Shown here piece by piece: positions 1 through 8,639 of a stretch of DNA of 20,998 nt. How positions within the stretch are numbered: the first letter of the stretch is position 1; every line of letters starts with the position of its first letter. This DNA comes from Bacteroidales bacterium UBA4866 (GTDB taxonomy: Bacteria; Bacteroidota; Bacteroidia; Bacteroidales; P3): NCBI GenBank assembly GCA_002399565.1, contig DHDW01000019.1:1-20998 (forward strand). Reading direction: 5' to 3'. Position numbers and translations under genes: made by a program. Under the pieces are notes generated by a model, which saw only the letters and a program-made list of their open reading frames with translations, searched no databases and was not told the origin of the DNA.

Positions 1-24
1 AAAAAAATAAAAAATTTAAAATTT

Positions 25-435
25 ATGATAAAATCAAATTTTGATGCTAAGAATGCATCACAGAGCAATGGCTCACAGGATAATAAAACTACTTTGAAAG
101 AGACTTACTCTCAACGTAAATTGCGTGAAGCGATAGAACGACAAGAAGAAACCTCAAAAATGCAATTAAGAACCTTCTATCTTTATAATGAAGATATGGG
201 AGGTTATTACGAAACAGAGATTGATGAATCGCCTTATTTCATTAACGAATTAAAATTCAAATATTTGGATAGAACATTAGATCAGGTAAATCAATTACTT
301 GATTATGTTGAGAAAGAAAGGAAAGCCATTGAAGAGTATAATGTGGTATTTGAAAAAAGAATGGATTTGAAGAAAAAGATTTCCGATCTTTCAAAAAAAA
401 TAGAAACGATTAAGTATTATTGTAAAATCTTATAA
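25..435 (+). CDS. Hypothetical coiled-coil protein
   Basis: A 136-residue soluble protein that I do not recognise. No signal peptide or membrane segment is visible. The first 30 residues are polar and rich in Asn, Ser, Gln and Lys, so probably disordered. Residues 30-48 look like a charged helix (QRKLREAIERQEE). A short middle part (about 49-75) is rich in Tyr and Phe with acidic residues. The remainder (about 80-130) is heptad-like with many Lys, Glu and Leu, consistent with a coiled coil. The A-rich sequence before the ATG has no Shine-Dalgarno, which is normal in Bacteroidota. The gene starts 24 bases inside the window, so its upstream context is unknown. It ends just before a convincing intrinsic terminator, so it is the last gene of its transcript. 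No function is proposed. Confidence 0.75.
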   Translation: MIKSNFDAKNASQSNGSQDNKTTLKETYSQRKLREAIERQEETSKMQLRTFYLYNEDMGGYYETEIDESPYFINELKFKYLDRTLDQVNQLLDYVEKERKAIEEYNVVFEKRMDLKKKISDLSKKIETIKYYCKIL

Positions 436-454
436 TGCAACCATTTTAATTTTA

Positions 455-486
455 GGGAGTGAGTTTTATACTTGCTCCTTTTTTTT
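455..486 (+). terminator. Intrinsic terminator of the upstream coiled-coil gene
   Basis: GGAGTGAG (456-463) pairs with CTTGCTCC (471-478) as an 8-bp stem with two G-U wobbles and a 7-base loop. It is followed at once by an unbroken run of eight T (479-486). It lies 20 bases after the stop codon of the preceding gene, in the right orientation. Confidence 0.8.
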
Positions 487-489
487 ATC

Positions 490-548
490 CACGAATTCTT
501 GCTTAGGCAAGCGGCAAGCCGATAAGCACTAATTTACACTAATTTTTT
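490..548. repeat. Intergenic nested-hairpin element with 10-base direct repeat
   Basis: Between two convergent genes lies a compact, relatively GC-rich structured stretch. CTTGC (498-502) pairs with GCAAG (507-511) around a TTAG loop. CGG/CCG then forms a second small hairpin (512-521). GCTTA (501-505) can alternatively pair with TAAGC (523-527) as an outer stem. Next to it, GCACTAATTT (526-535) is followed directly by ACACTAATTT (536-545), a 10-base tandem repeat. The combination of CACGAATT and CACTAATTT blocks resembles short interspersed intergenic sequences I recall from Bacteroidota genomes. That resemblance is memory, not a search. It could also help terminate the minus-strand gene that ends at 561. 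Confidence 0.45.
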
Positions 549-560
549 TCTTTTTTCTAA

Positions 561-1130
561 TTAATCATCATCCCTTTCTGCAATGATTTCTTTTCGGTAG
601 ATTATTTCTTTATTTTGCATATCGTAGATTTCTGTGATGGGACCATCATCACTCATTTTGTTTTTATCTAAGTATTTCTCCATAGCTGGATATACTTTGA
701 ATATGCCTACCATAATGGAAAAGAAACCTTTAAATGGAATTTTAGTTATTAGATAATCTGTTTGTGGTGTTTGTTTGAGGGAGTAGTTTTTTTGAAGCTG
801 GTCTAATTTATTTTGGTCGTTAATATTTATAATGCAACCTATATCGGAATGTAGTTTATCTTTTTCTACTAATTCTGGGTCATCATAATAAATTCCAATA
901 TTTTGAGTAATCTTTAATCCATAGTCATTTTGGAGTTCATCGCTAAGGGATTTCATTATCTCTCCATTCTTTGAATAATCTCCCACCAATTGCTTATATA
1001 CTATGGTTTCCCCTCCTGCTTTCTCTACTTTAAAATTGAGTTTATTGAATCCTCCAAAATAAGCATAAAACCCAAACAATATTGCTGCTACAACAAGCAA
1101 AGCAATCAAAATTTTCTTTATTGATTTCAT
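561..1130 (-). CDS. Membrane-anchored GyrI-like domain protein (TEX264-like)
   Basis: A 189-residue protein with a Lys-rich N-terminus and one hydrophobic segment (about residues 6-28), then an extracytoplasmic domain. That domain reads as a GyrI/SbmC-like (AraC effector-binding fold) module: GGETIVYKQLVGDY near residue 39, then the signature GIYYDDPELVEKDKLHSDIG around residues 79-98, and a later IPFKGFFSIMVGIFKVYPAM segment near 130-150. GyrI-like domains usually bind small hydrophobic or toxic molecules. No DNA-binding domain is present, so this is not a regulator of the AraC or MerR type. The order (N-terminal membrane anchor, then a single GyrI-like domain) and the signature match what I recall of eukaryotic TEX264. 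A TAnnTTTG promoter element lies 33-40 bases upstream of the start. The ligand and role are unknown. Confidence 0.8.
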   Translation of the reverse strand: MKSIKKILIALLVVAAILFGFYAYFGGFNKLNFKVEKAGGETIVYKQLVGDYSKNGEIMKSLSDELQNDYGLKITQNIGIYYDDPELVEKDKLHSDIGCIININDQNKLDQLQKNYSLKQTPQTDYLITKIPFKGFFSIMVGIFKVYPAMEKYLDKNKMSDDGPITEIYDMQNKEIIYRKEIIAERDDD

Positions 1131-1162
1131 AATATTCGATTTTTTTAGATTGTTTTGAGTAG

Positions 1163-1170
1163 CAAATATA
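1163..1170 (-). promoter_or_regulatory. Bacteroidota -7 promoter element for the GyrI-like gene
   Basis: On the minus strand this reads TATATTTG, a full match to the Bacteroidota -7 consensus TAnnTTTG, and is followed by C. It lies 32 bases upstream of the start codon at 1130, so transcription would begin roughly 25 bases before the gene. I see no clear -33 TTTG at the usual spacing, which keeps confidence moderate. Confidence 0.5.
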
Positions 1171-1267
1171 CTACAAAAATTACTCTTTTTTGTTTTTCTA
1201 TTTACATGATAATATTTTAATTTCTTATGCGTTTGAAAATGAGTTATTATTCAAAATTATTTTTATT

Positions 1268-2770
1268 ATGAAAAGGAAACAATTTTTAGCCTTAATTTTA
1301 ATTATTGCGGGTGTTTTCACTCTTTTGTTTTACAGAAATTCTATTGGAATTAACCTGACTATTTTTGAGTGGATTCTTATTCCTGTAATGCTTTTTGTTA
1401 ACAAACCTAATAAACTAAATTTTTTGAGCAAGTCTATTCTTGTTACTCTAATTCTTAGCTCCATTATGGTTACTGTTATCAACACTCCATGGACAATTTT
1501 TATTAATTTTATTTTACTTTTCTCTTTTAGCACTCTTTTGGCTTTTAAAGGTTTCCGTTCATATATTCATGCTTTGGGGGAATCTATTGTACGTGTGTTT
1601 ACAACTCATTTCTCTTCCCAAAACTATTCTGACAAAAACAAAGATGATATTAAACTGACTAATCTATTCACAAAAATTCTCCTTTTTGGTATTGTTCCTC
1701 TTGCCACTGTTCTAATTTTTCTTCTTATGTATTTTAATGCCAGTTCCAAGTTTGCCAGCACAGTTGAGCCATTATTTAATTATATAGGTAGAATGTTTGA
1801 GAATTTGAATATAACCATTGTTCTGATTTTTATTTTGGGTGTTATTGTTGCAAATGTTCTTTTAAGGAAATCTAAACCAATTGGTCTTTGGGATATGGAT
1901 ATTTCTTCCAAAGATGATTTGGAGAGGAAAAGGATACGTCATTTTTTAACTTTTAAAACAACTGGTTTGAAGACTCAAAACATAATGGGGATAATAACCC
2001 TAATTGCCTTAAATGTTCTTATTCTTATTTTCAACATAACCGACATTCAATCTGTTTGGTTCTTTGAGTGGGAAGGTGATTTCTTAAAAGAATTTGTTCA
2101 TCAGGGTACTTGGATATTAATTTTCGCCATTCTTTGTTCTTCTTTAATTGCTTTGTTCTTCTTTAAGGATAATTTGAATTTCTATTCCAAGAATAAGCTT
2201 ATAAAGAGTCTTACCATTGCTTGGATTGCTCAAAACATAGTTATGGCTATTTCTGTTATCATTCGTAACTATTGGTATATGACTTATTTTGGACTTGCTT
2301 ACAAGAGAATTGCTGTTCTTTTCTTCCTTATTTTAGCCATCATTGGTCTAATTACAATTATCATTAAAATAACTAATAAGAAAACTGCATTTTATTTACT
2401 TAAAACAAATAGTTTTGCAGCCATTATTGTTATTGCCATTTCAAGTTTTGTAGATTGGAATGTTGTTATTGCCAAATATAACTTCAATAACTATGAAAAA
2501 TCGTTTGTTGAATATCGTTTTATGGCTAATCTTGAAGACTCCGCTCTACCCTACACCATCAAAACCAAAGAAGAGTTAAAAACAATTGATTCCCTTCAAA
2601 ACAAAGCACTACCAACCATAACAAGTTATAGTTATTTTTGGGATAGTGAAAAGTATTTTGAAATGATGGAATTAAAGAAAAGTGATTTCTTAGAGAGATA
2701 CCAAACCCAAAAACCATTAGAATGGAACCTGTCGGACTATATCACATACAGGAAGCTTAAAAATAAATAA
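1268..2770 (+). CDS. DUF4173/DUF4153-type polytopic membrane protein
   Basis: An integral membrane protein of 501 residues with about 10-11 hydrophobic segments. The C-terminal half contains the pattern I associate with DUF4173: a VHQGTWILI segment, then NLNFYSKNKLIKSLTIAWIAQN, then IRNYWYMTYFGLAYKR. A soluble tail of about 90 residues follows the last membrane segment. The frame stays open upstream to an ATG at 1190, but I chose 1268. The 26 extra residues have no hydrophobic core of their own, and the protein from MKRKQF begins with a normal positively charged end before the first membrane helix. The biochemical function of the family is not known to me. The gene stands alone: it is divergent from the GyrI-like gene and separated from the next gene by about 77-90 bases. 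Confidence 0.75.
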   Translation: MKRKQFLALILIIAGVFTLLFYRNSIGINLTIFEWILIPVMLFVNKPNKLNFLSKSILVTLILSSIMVTVINTPWTIFINFILLFSFSTLLAFKGFRSYIHALGESIVRVFTTHFSSQNYSDKNKDDIKLTNLFTKILLFGIVPLATVLIFLLMYFNASSKFASTVEPLFNYIGRMFENLNITIVLIFILGVIVANVLLRKSKPIGLWDMDISSKDDLERKRIRHFLTFKTTGLKTQNIMGIITLIALNVLILIFNITDIQSVWFFEWEGDFLKEFVHQGTWILIFAILCSSLIALFFFKDNLNFYSKNKLIKSLTIAWIAQNIVMAISVIIRNYWYMTYFGLAYKRIAVLFFLILAIIGLITIIIKITNKKTAFYLLKTNSFAAIIVIAISSFVDWNVVIAKYNFNNYEKSFVEYRFMANLEDSALPYTIKTKEELKTIDSLQNKALPTITSYSYFWDSEKYFEMMELKKSDFLERYQTQKPLEWNLSDYITYRKLKNK

Positions 2771-2847
2771 ATTCCAACTTATTTAAAATTAGCCTCATTT
2801 TTGTTTCTTTATTTCATTTATTATATGTTACTTTGCATATAAATTAA

Positions 2848-5800
2848 ATGACAATAAATATGAAACATTTATTATTCTCTATTTCCCTTTTCTTCCTTTC
2901 TTTTGGAAGTTTTGCACAAACAATTAATTCATTACCGTACTTGGAGCCGTTTGACGATTATGGTGTAAGCACTAATGATAATGATGTACGTCCTCAATAT
3001 TGGTCAGTATATTCAATGTATTCCTATGTAACAAATAATGTTTCACCTTATATTTCTGGTCAGTATTCGTCTTCTGCTCCTGGAAGCTTATTTATAGGTC
3101 AGGGTGGAAGAGCCCGTTTACCCATAATTGACAATTCAATCAGGATTGACAGTTTGAGAATCAAGTTCAAGCTTATGTCTACTGTTGCCAACAGTACTTT
3201 GAAACTTAATTTGTCTGACGGATCGTATTATCCTGAAAATTTGATTGAATTTGCTTCTATCACTCCTACTGTTTTAAATACCTGGCAAGTATATGAAGTT
3301 TGGATTGACACTGCTAATGCTCTTTATCCATATTTAAAGTTATCATCTGGAACAATTGACAATATTGAAAGTTTGTATATTGATGATATTGAAATATCTT
3401 ATCAAAACACTTGCGAAAGACCTGTTAATATTAATGTTTCAAATATAAGTGCCAATTCTGCTACCATTGGTTTTATTTCACAGGACAATGAAACTCAGTG
3501 GGAAATTCAGTATAAATCTTCTTTTGACATTTCATGGTCAAATGCAACTACTGTTTCAAATGTTACAACAAATCCCTGCACTTTAACGGGTTTGGCTAAT
3601 TCTACTCCTTATGATTTGAGGATTAGAGCCATTTGTTCGCCTTCTGAGCAAAGTGATTGGACTACTACACGTTTTCATACAAGCATTTCTACTCTTCCTT
3701 ATTTAAATTCGTTTGATAATTATGGAACTGGGGCAAGAATTATGCCTTATGGATGGACTAAAATAAGTGACTACAATACTTCTACTTCAACAGTCTTTAC
3801 TTACAACTACTCTTCTCCTGGCGGATTAATAATTATGACTAACTCAGCAAATAATTATGTTATTGCTCCTAAAATTGATACTTCCATTCAGCTTAATTCG
3901 CTCAGGGTTAAATTTCAATACAGTGTTCTCTCATCAGCAAGTGGATTAATTGTTGGTGTTATGACCGACCCGATGGACACAAATACCTTTGTTCCTGTTG
4001 GAGAAGTTAGTACTAATTTCATTTCAAGCTGGGAAGAAAAAGAAGTTTTATTAAGTTCCTATACTGGAAATGGGAAATATATTGCTTTCAAAACCCCTTA
4101 TAATTCACAATCAATAATTGACAACCTGGAAATAAGCACAATTCCTTCCTGCATTAGACCTGGAAATATTACTTTAAATGTCAGTGCTAATTCGGCCACC
4201 ATTTCCTTTACTCCGCAAAACAACGAAACTCAGTGGAAAATTCAATTCAAACAATCAGCCGACACTTCATGGGCAAATTTTCCTGAATTTGATTTTTCAA
4301 ATACTCCTTTATTCACAATGATTGGCTTGCTGAGTACAACTGCTTATGATGTTAGAGTTAAAGCCATATGTTCTGCAAATAACAGCAGTGAGTGGGCTTA
4401 TTCTTCATTTTTAACTGCAATTGACTCTTTGCCTTGGGTTGAATCGTTTGACAGCTATGGAACAGGATCAACGACTTTTCCTAATTACAAGTGGAAAAAA
4501 ATTGTAAATTCTTCAAACAGTAATATTTCCATTTCAACTGGTGCGTTTTCTTCACCAGGTGCTTTGAGATTTAACACTTCTTCAACTGCCAGTAGTTATG
4601 TTGTTTCACCAAAAATTGACAGTTCAATACCTTTAAATACTACAAAAGTAAAATTTAAATTAAGAATTCAGTACAATACTCATAAATTGATTGTTGGAGT
4701 TATGTCTGACCCGACAGATGCTAATACTTTTGTTCAAATTGAAGAGTTTAATCTGAATGAAGCAAACACATGGAAGGATATAGAAGTTTTGTTTAACTCC
4801 TATAATGGAAATGGTCAGTATATTGCTTTTAAAACAGCTGATAATTCAGGTACTTGTAATATTTATATTGATGATTTTGAAATTTCATCTCTTCCAACAT
4901 GTGTTAGACCAACTCAATTAAATATTTCAAATATTACTCCTACAAGTATGGATGTGGCTTATTTTAATGGCGTTAATGCAAATCAATGGGAGATTGAATA
5001 TAAGCCATATTCTGATACTTCATGGCAAAATGCAGTGAGAGTTTCCAACATAACTACAAATCCATTTACTCTTTCCAATCTACCACCATCAACAGTTCTT
5101 TCATTAAGAATGAGAGCTATTTGTTCTGCAACTGATAGTAGTGAGTGGACATATTATGAAAAACCAATATATGGTGAAAACTTAGATTTCTCTTATGGTA
5201 ATTTTGCTAATTGGAAGGGATATTCAGCTTTAAATACGAGTATGGGTGCTACATTAGGATTTTCTGATTGGGCACAGACCATTGGAGATACTAATGATTT
5301 AATTTCAAGAACTAAGTTTTTGAGAGTTAATAGTGATACTAATGCAAATGATGTTACTGTTCCAAATCTTAAAGCAATTCCTTCTGGCTATAACAATTCT
5401 GCAAGTATAAACTATGATACTGCATACTACCAATATAATGCTTCAAGAGCAAGTAAACTTATTTATGATCTTGATGTTGACTTTACGAATTATTTGCTTA
5501 CTCTTAATTATGCTATTGTTTACAGAAAAAACAATTATAATTTCTATGAAGGACCTTATTTTTCAATGGAAGTTCTAAATTTAGTTGATTCAAATGGAGT
5601 GTTTGTTGAAAATGGTAGAGTATTCCCTGATTCTTATTATGATACTGTTGGAGTTTTTGCACCAGCAGGTTGGAATAGTTATGAAAATTCATCATATGAA
5701 AATTATAATTGGAAACCGTGGACAGAAAAGCAAATTGATTTATCAAGTAAGGTTGGGCAAAAAGTTAGAGTAAAGATAATTGCTTCTAAACCAAAAAATC

Positions 5801-8625
5801 AATATATTAAAGCTTATAGTTATTTTGCAGGAAAAACAGAAGGGTTTGAAAAAGCAACTTGCTATCCTCCACTAACGGTTAATGTTGATGATGTTGGTTC
5901 AACTTATGCAAATATTAGCTTTGATAGAACAATGCCTACTGACAGTAATTGGGTAATACAATATAGAGAGATTGGGGATAGTGTTTGGAACCAAGTTTAT
6001 TTTGATACCAATAATTATTTTTTAAGAAATTTATTACCTGAGACTAACTATGAAGCTTTTATTCAAACTCTTTGTTCTGACACTACATATTCCGATTCAA
6101 GTCATGTATTTAATTTCTCTACTCCTACTCTATATATTGATTCAACGTTTAATAATCAAACTGCTTATCTTTGTGGTAAATATTTCTACGATGATGGTGG
6201 TCAGAATAATAATCATTCAAATAATACTAACTATACTTTTACCATTTGTCCTACTCGCAAAACAACTGATCCTTTATATGTAAAGAGAACAAAAGTAAAT
6301 TTTGAAGAGTTTTCTTTGGGTCAAGGTGATGTTTTAAGAGCTTATAGTGGAAGGACCATTAATCCACTAACTCAATTAAGCGTTGAAAATACTTCAAATT
6401 TCACTGGCAACTTTTTAGAAAACAAATCCATTTTTGCTAACCTTTCTGATACAAGTGGCTGTATTACATTCAAATTAATTACCGACACTGCCATTACTTC
6501 AACTGGTTTTAAAGCTTATGCAGATTGCATTGATCGTTGTCAAAGAGTTATTGCTGATTTGGATACAGTTTTCACAAAATACGATACCTTAGGAAATATC
6601 TCCAATCATTTAATTAAAACCATTACCGATTCTGTTTATTCTGACATGGATAGCACTTGGACATACAATACTTATAGAACTGTTGATTTTTGTGAAGGTG
6701 ATTTAATTGCCCTTACTGCTAAACCTCAGTTTCCTGACAATAATTCTTACTATAATCAATCAATCAACAATTGCATTTACTATTGGAGTTTTGGAGATAG
6801 GTATTATGATACAATTAACTATAATAATATGGTAGGACATATTTGGAATGAACCTAAGGCTTATAAATTGGAATTAAGCGTTTTGGACACATCTTTCAGC
6901 TATTTGAATGGGGTTGGTTGCAAGAGTGAAAACGATATAAATACCATTATCAGGATAAGTCAAAATCCAATAAAGAGTGTTAAGGCTCCTGTTGAAATTT
7001 GTTCAGGAACTCCTTTTATGTTAAATGTTGGTTATGATACTAATTCCACAATTGTTATTGATTCAATCAAAAGAGTGGAAAAAATTACTGGAATATTTGA
7101 CTCTCTTGTTTTTATTCCTGATGGTCCAAATTGTCCTTCTCTATTTATGGAAACCTCTATTTTCTTTGATGAATTCTTACCTAATGAAACTTTTGATTCT
7201 ATTAATGATTTAAGAAGTGTTTGTATTAATATGGAACATTCCTTTGTTGGAGATCTTTCAATTGAACTTTATTGTCCAAATGGGCAAAAAACCATACTAA
7301 AACATTTCAATTATACTGGTGGTTCAGATATGGGAATACCAGGTTATGGTAATTCAGGTTGTGAAATGTCTCTAACTAATCTTCCTGGCACTGGTTGGAC
7401 TTATTGTTATTCAAATCAATACTTAGATAATGCAAGAGGTGTCATTTCAGGAAATATGACTTCTCCAATTGACTCTTCCAACACAATTAATAATTCTAAA
7501 TATTACCAAACTCCTGTGCAAAATGCTACAAGTGCTGCTACTGGCTTTGAAACTCCTGATTTGAATGGTTTCAGTACACTTCTTGGATGTCCAATGAATG
7601 GAGAATGGAAACTGAGAATTTCTGATTATTGGGGAAATGATAATGGATTTTTATTCTGGTGGAAATTGGATTTGGGACAAATAACGACATGGGACTATCA
7701 AGCAGGTTTGGATACTGTTTTAGTTGACGGAGTAAATAATTATAATCTTTCAAATGATACTGTCGTAATTACTCCAATGATTGACACTTCTGGGTTAATT
7801 CGATATGATGTTAGTATTATTGATGATCTTGGTTGTGTTTGGGATACTGCTACCTATTTGAATGTTGCTCAAAGTCCAATCTTAAATCTTGGAAGTGATT
7901 CTTCAAGCTGTGCTCCTTTTAGCATTCTTTTAGATTGTGAAAATCCTGATGCTACAAGTTATTTATGGCTTCCTTATGGAGATACAACTCAAACCATTAT
8001 TGCTAACTCACCACAAAACGGCGACTCTTCAATTTCCTATATTGCACAAGTAACCAACTATAATGGTTCAATTTATTGCACTTCTTCCGATACAATAACC
8101 CTATTTGTTAGTTCAACTCCATTAAGTCCTACAAACTTAAATATTGAAGAGCAGCACAATTTATTTAAAATTAATTGGCAATCAAATGCTCAAAGTTTTG
8201 AATTATATAGAAATGATACTTTAATTGCTATTACACAGGAACAGGAATATATTGATTCAAATCTTGTACATGGTGAAAATTACTGTTATGAAGTAAAAGC
8301 TTTTAATGGAATTTGTGAAAGTGATATTTCTAATGAAGTATGTGAGGTTTTCCTTGATATTAATACAATTGAAACCAATAATTTTAATGCTTACCTCTAC
8401 CCTAACCCAACCAGCAATAAAACAATTCTAAGAGTTGAAGGATTAAATGAAAATGCTAATGTAAGAATTTATGACATTACTGGAAGATTAGTTAAAACCA
8501 TAGAACTAAATGCAAATGATGAAGAATTAGAAATAGATGTTGAAAACTTTGCAAAAGGTATTTATAATATTAGAATTTCTAATTCCACAATAAACATTAC
8601 TAAGAAATTAATTGTTAATAGATAA
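2848..8625 (+). CDS. Giant T9SS-secreted multidomain surface protein (anchor-J/FnIII, CUB, PKD, P-domain)
   Basis: Start: a second in-frame ATG at 2860 directly precedes the signal peptide MKHLLFSISLFFLSFGSFAQ and is the better start; 2848 adds only four residues. Domains (numbered from 2848): three tandem units of about 250 residues beginning near 25, 281 and 527, each an anchor-J/MAM-like beta-sandwich (opening LPYLEPFDDYG, LPYLNSFDNYG, LPWVESFDSYG) followed by an FnIII domain (from about 188, 434, 684). Then come a less familiar beta-rich region (770-1000), FnIII-4 (1004-1090), a CUB-like domain (about 1094-1226, YDDGG to GFKAYADC), a PKD-like part (YWSFGD near 1310), a P-domain-like module (about 1420-1610), Ig/FnIII-like segments, and a T9SS type A sorting domain (1846-1925, YLYPNPTSNK to IYNIRI). 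No catalytic domain is seen. It is probably an exported adhesin or glycan-binding protein. The next gene follows 14 bases later. Confidence 0.85.
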   Translation: MTINMKHLLFSISLFFLSFGSFAQTINSLPYLEPFDDYGVSTNDNDVRPQYWSVYSMYSYVTNNVSPYISGQYSSSAPGSLFIGQGGRARLPIIDNSIRIDSLRIKFKLMSTVANSTLKLNLSDGSYYPENLIEFASITPTVLNTWQVYEVWIDTANALYPYLKLSSGTIDNIESLYIDDIEISYQNTCERPVNINVSNISANSATIGFISQDNETQWEIQYKSSFDISWSNATTVSNVTTNPCTLTGLANSTPYDLRIRAICSPSEQSDWTTTRFHTSISTLPYLNSFDNYGTGARIMPYGWTKISDYNTSTSTVFTYNYSSPGGLIIMTNSANNYVIAPKIDTSIQLNSLRVKFQYSVLSSASGLIVGVMTDPMDTNTFVPVGEVSTNFISSWEEKEVLLSSYTGNGKYIAFKTPYNSQSIIDNLEISTIPSCIRPGNITLNVSANSATISFTPQNNETQWKIQFKQSADTSWANFPEFDFSNTPLFTMIGLLSTTAYDVRVKAICSANNSSEWAYSSFLTAIDSLPWVESFDSYGTGSTTFPNYKWKKIVNSSNSNISISTGAFSSPGALRFNTSSTASSYVVSPKIDSSIPLNTTKVKFKLRIQYNTHKLIVGVMSDPTDANTFVQIEEFNLNEANTWKDIEVLFNSYNGNGQYIAFKTADNSGTCNIYIDDFEISSLPTCVRPTQLNISNITPTSMDVAYFNGVNANQWEIEYKPYSDTSWQNAVRVSNITTNPFTLSNLPPSTVLSLRMRAICSATDSSEWTYYEKPIYGENLDFSYGNFANWKGYSALNTSMGATLGFSDWAQTIGDTNDLISRTKFLRVNSDTNANDVTVPNLKAIPSGYNNSASINYDTAYYQYNASRASKLIYDLDVDFTNYLLTLNYAIVYRKNNYNFYEGPYFSMEVLNLVDSNGVFVENGRVFPDSYYDTVGVFAPAGWNSYENSSYENYNWKPWTEKQIDLSSKVGQKVRVKIIASKPKNQYIKAYSYFAGKTEGFEKATCYPPLTVNVDDVGSTYANISFDRTMPTDSNWVIQYREIGDSVWNQVYFDTNNYFLRNLLPETNYEAFIQTLCSDTTYSDSSHVFNFSTPTLYIDSTFNNQTAYLCGKYFYDDGGQNNNHSNNTNYTFTICPTRKTTDPLYVKRTKVNFEEFSLGQGDVLRAYSGRTINPLTQLSVENTSNFTGNFLENKSIFANLSDTSGCITFKLITDTAITSTGFKAYADCIDRCQRVIADLDTVFTKYDTLGNISNHLIKTITDSVYSDMDSTWTYNTYRTVDFCEGDLIALTAKPQFPDNNSYYNQSINNCIYYWSFGDRYYDTINYNNMVGHIWNEPKAYKLELSVLDTSFSYLNGVGCKSENDINTIIRISQNPIKSVKAPVEICSGTPFMLNVGYDTNSTIVIDSIKRVEKITGIFDSLVFIPDGPNCPSLFMETSIFFDEFLPNETFDSINDLRSVCINMEHSFVGDLSIELYCPNGQKTILKHFNYTGGSDMGIPGYGNSGCEMSLTNLPGTGWTYCYSNQYLDNARGVISGNMTSPIDSSNTINNSKYYQTPVQNATSAATGFETPDLNGFSTLLGCPMNGEWKLRISDYWGNDNGFLFWWKLDLGQITTWDYQAGLDTVLVDGVNNYNLSNDTVVITPMIDTSGLIRYDVSIIDDLGCVWDTATYLNVAQSPILNLGSDSSSCAPFSILLDCENPDATSYLWLPYGDTTQTIIANSPQNGDSSISYIAQVTNYNGSIYCTSSDTITLFVSSTPLSPTNLNIEEQHNLFKINWQSNAQSFELYRNDTLIAITQEQEYIDSNLVHGENYCYEVKAFNGICESDISNEVCEVFLDINTIETNNFNAYLYPNPTSNKTILRVEGLNENANVRIYDITGRLVKTIELNANDEELEIDVENFAKGIYNIRISNSTINITKKLIVNR
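8381..8625 (+). repeat. Sorting-domain coding repeat, copy 1
   Basis: This is the 3' end of the giant surface-protein gene, encoding its T9SS type A sorting domain. It is highly similar in DNA sequence to 11446-11687 at the end of the next gene. It includes a core of 47 identical consecutive bases (8395-8441 versus 11460-11506). Similarity declines towards the stop codon and into the preceding FnIII-like segment. Confidence 0.85.
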
Positions 8626-8639
8626 ATTGATAAGTTGAT

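Noticed and set aside
1190..1267. 26-residue N-terminal extension of the DUF4173-type protein from an upstream ATG
   Set aside because: The internal ATG at 1268 gives a normal Lys/Arg-rich end before the first membrane helix. The extension does not look like a signal or a domain, so the frame is probably open by chance.
2801..2835. Promoter TTG (2801) with TTACTTTG (2828-2835) before the giant protein gene
   Set aside because: The second element misses the conserved A of TAnnTTTG and the spacing is about 24 bases, longer than usual. Too weak to list.
5513..5773. Alternative-frame and antisense open frames within the giant surface-protein gene
   Set aside because: They overlap the long continuous frame, are low complexity and show no start signals.
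2860..8625. Secreted subtilisin-like protease, suggested by the P-domain-like and CUB-like modules
   Set aside because: No Asp/His/Ser catalytic motifs of S8 or another peptidase family are visible in the translation.
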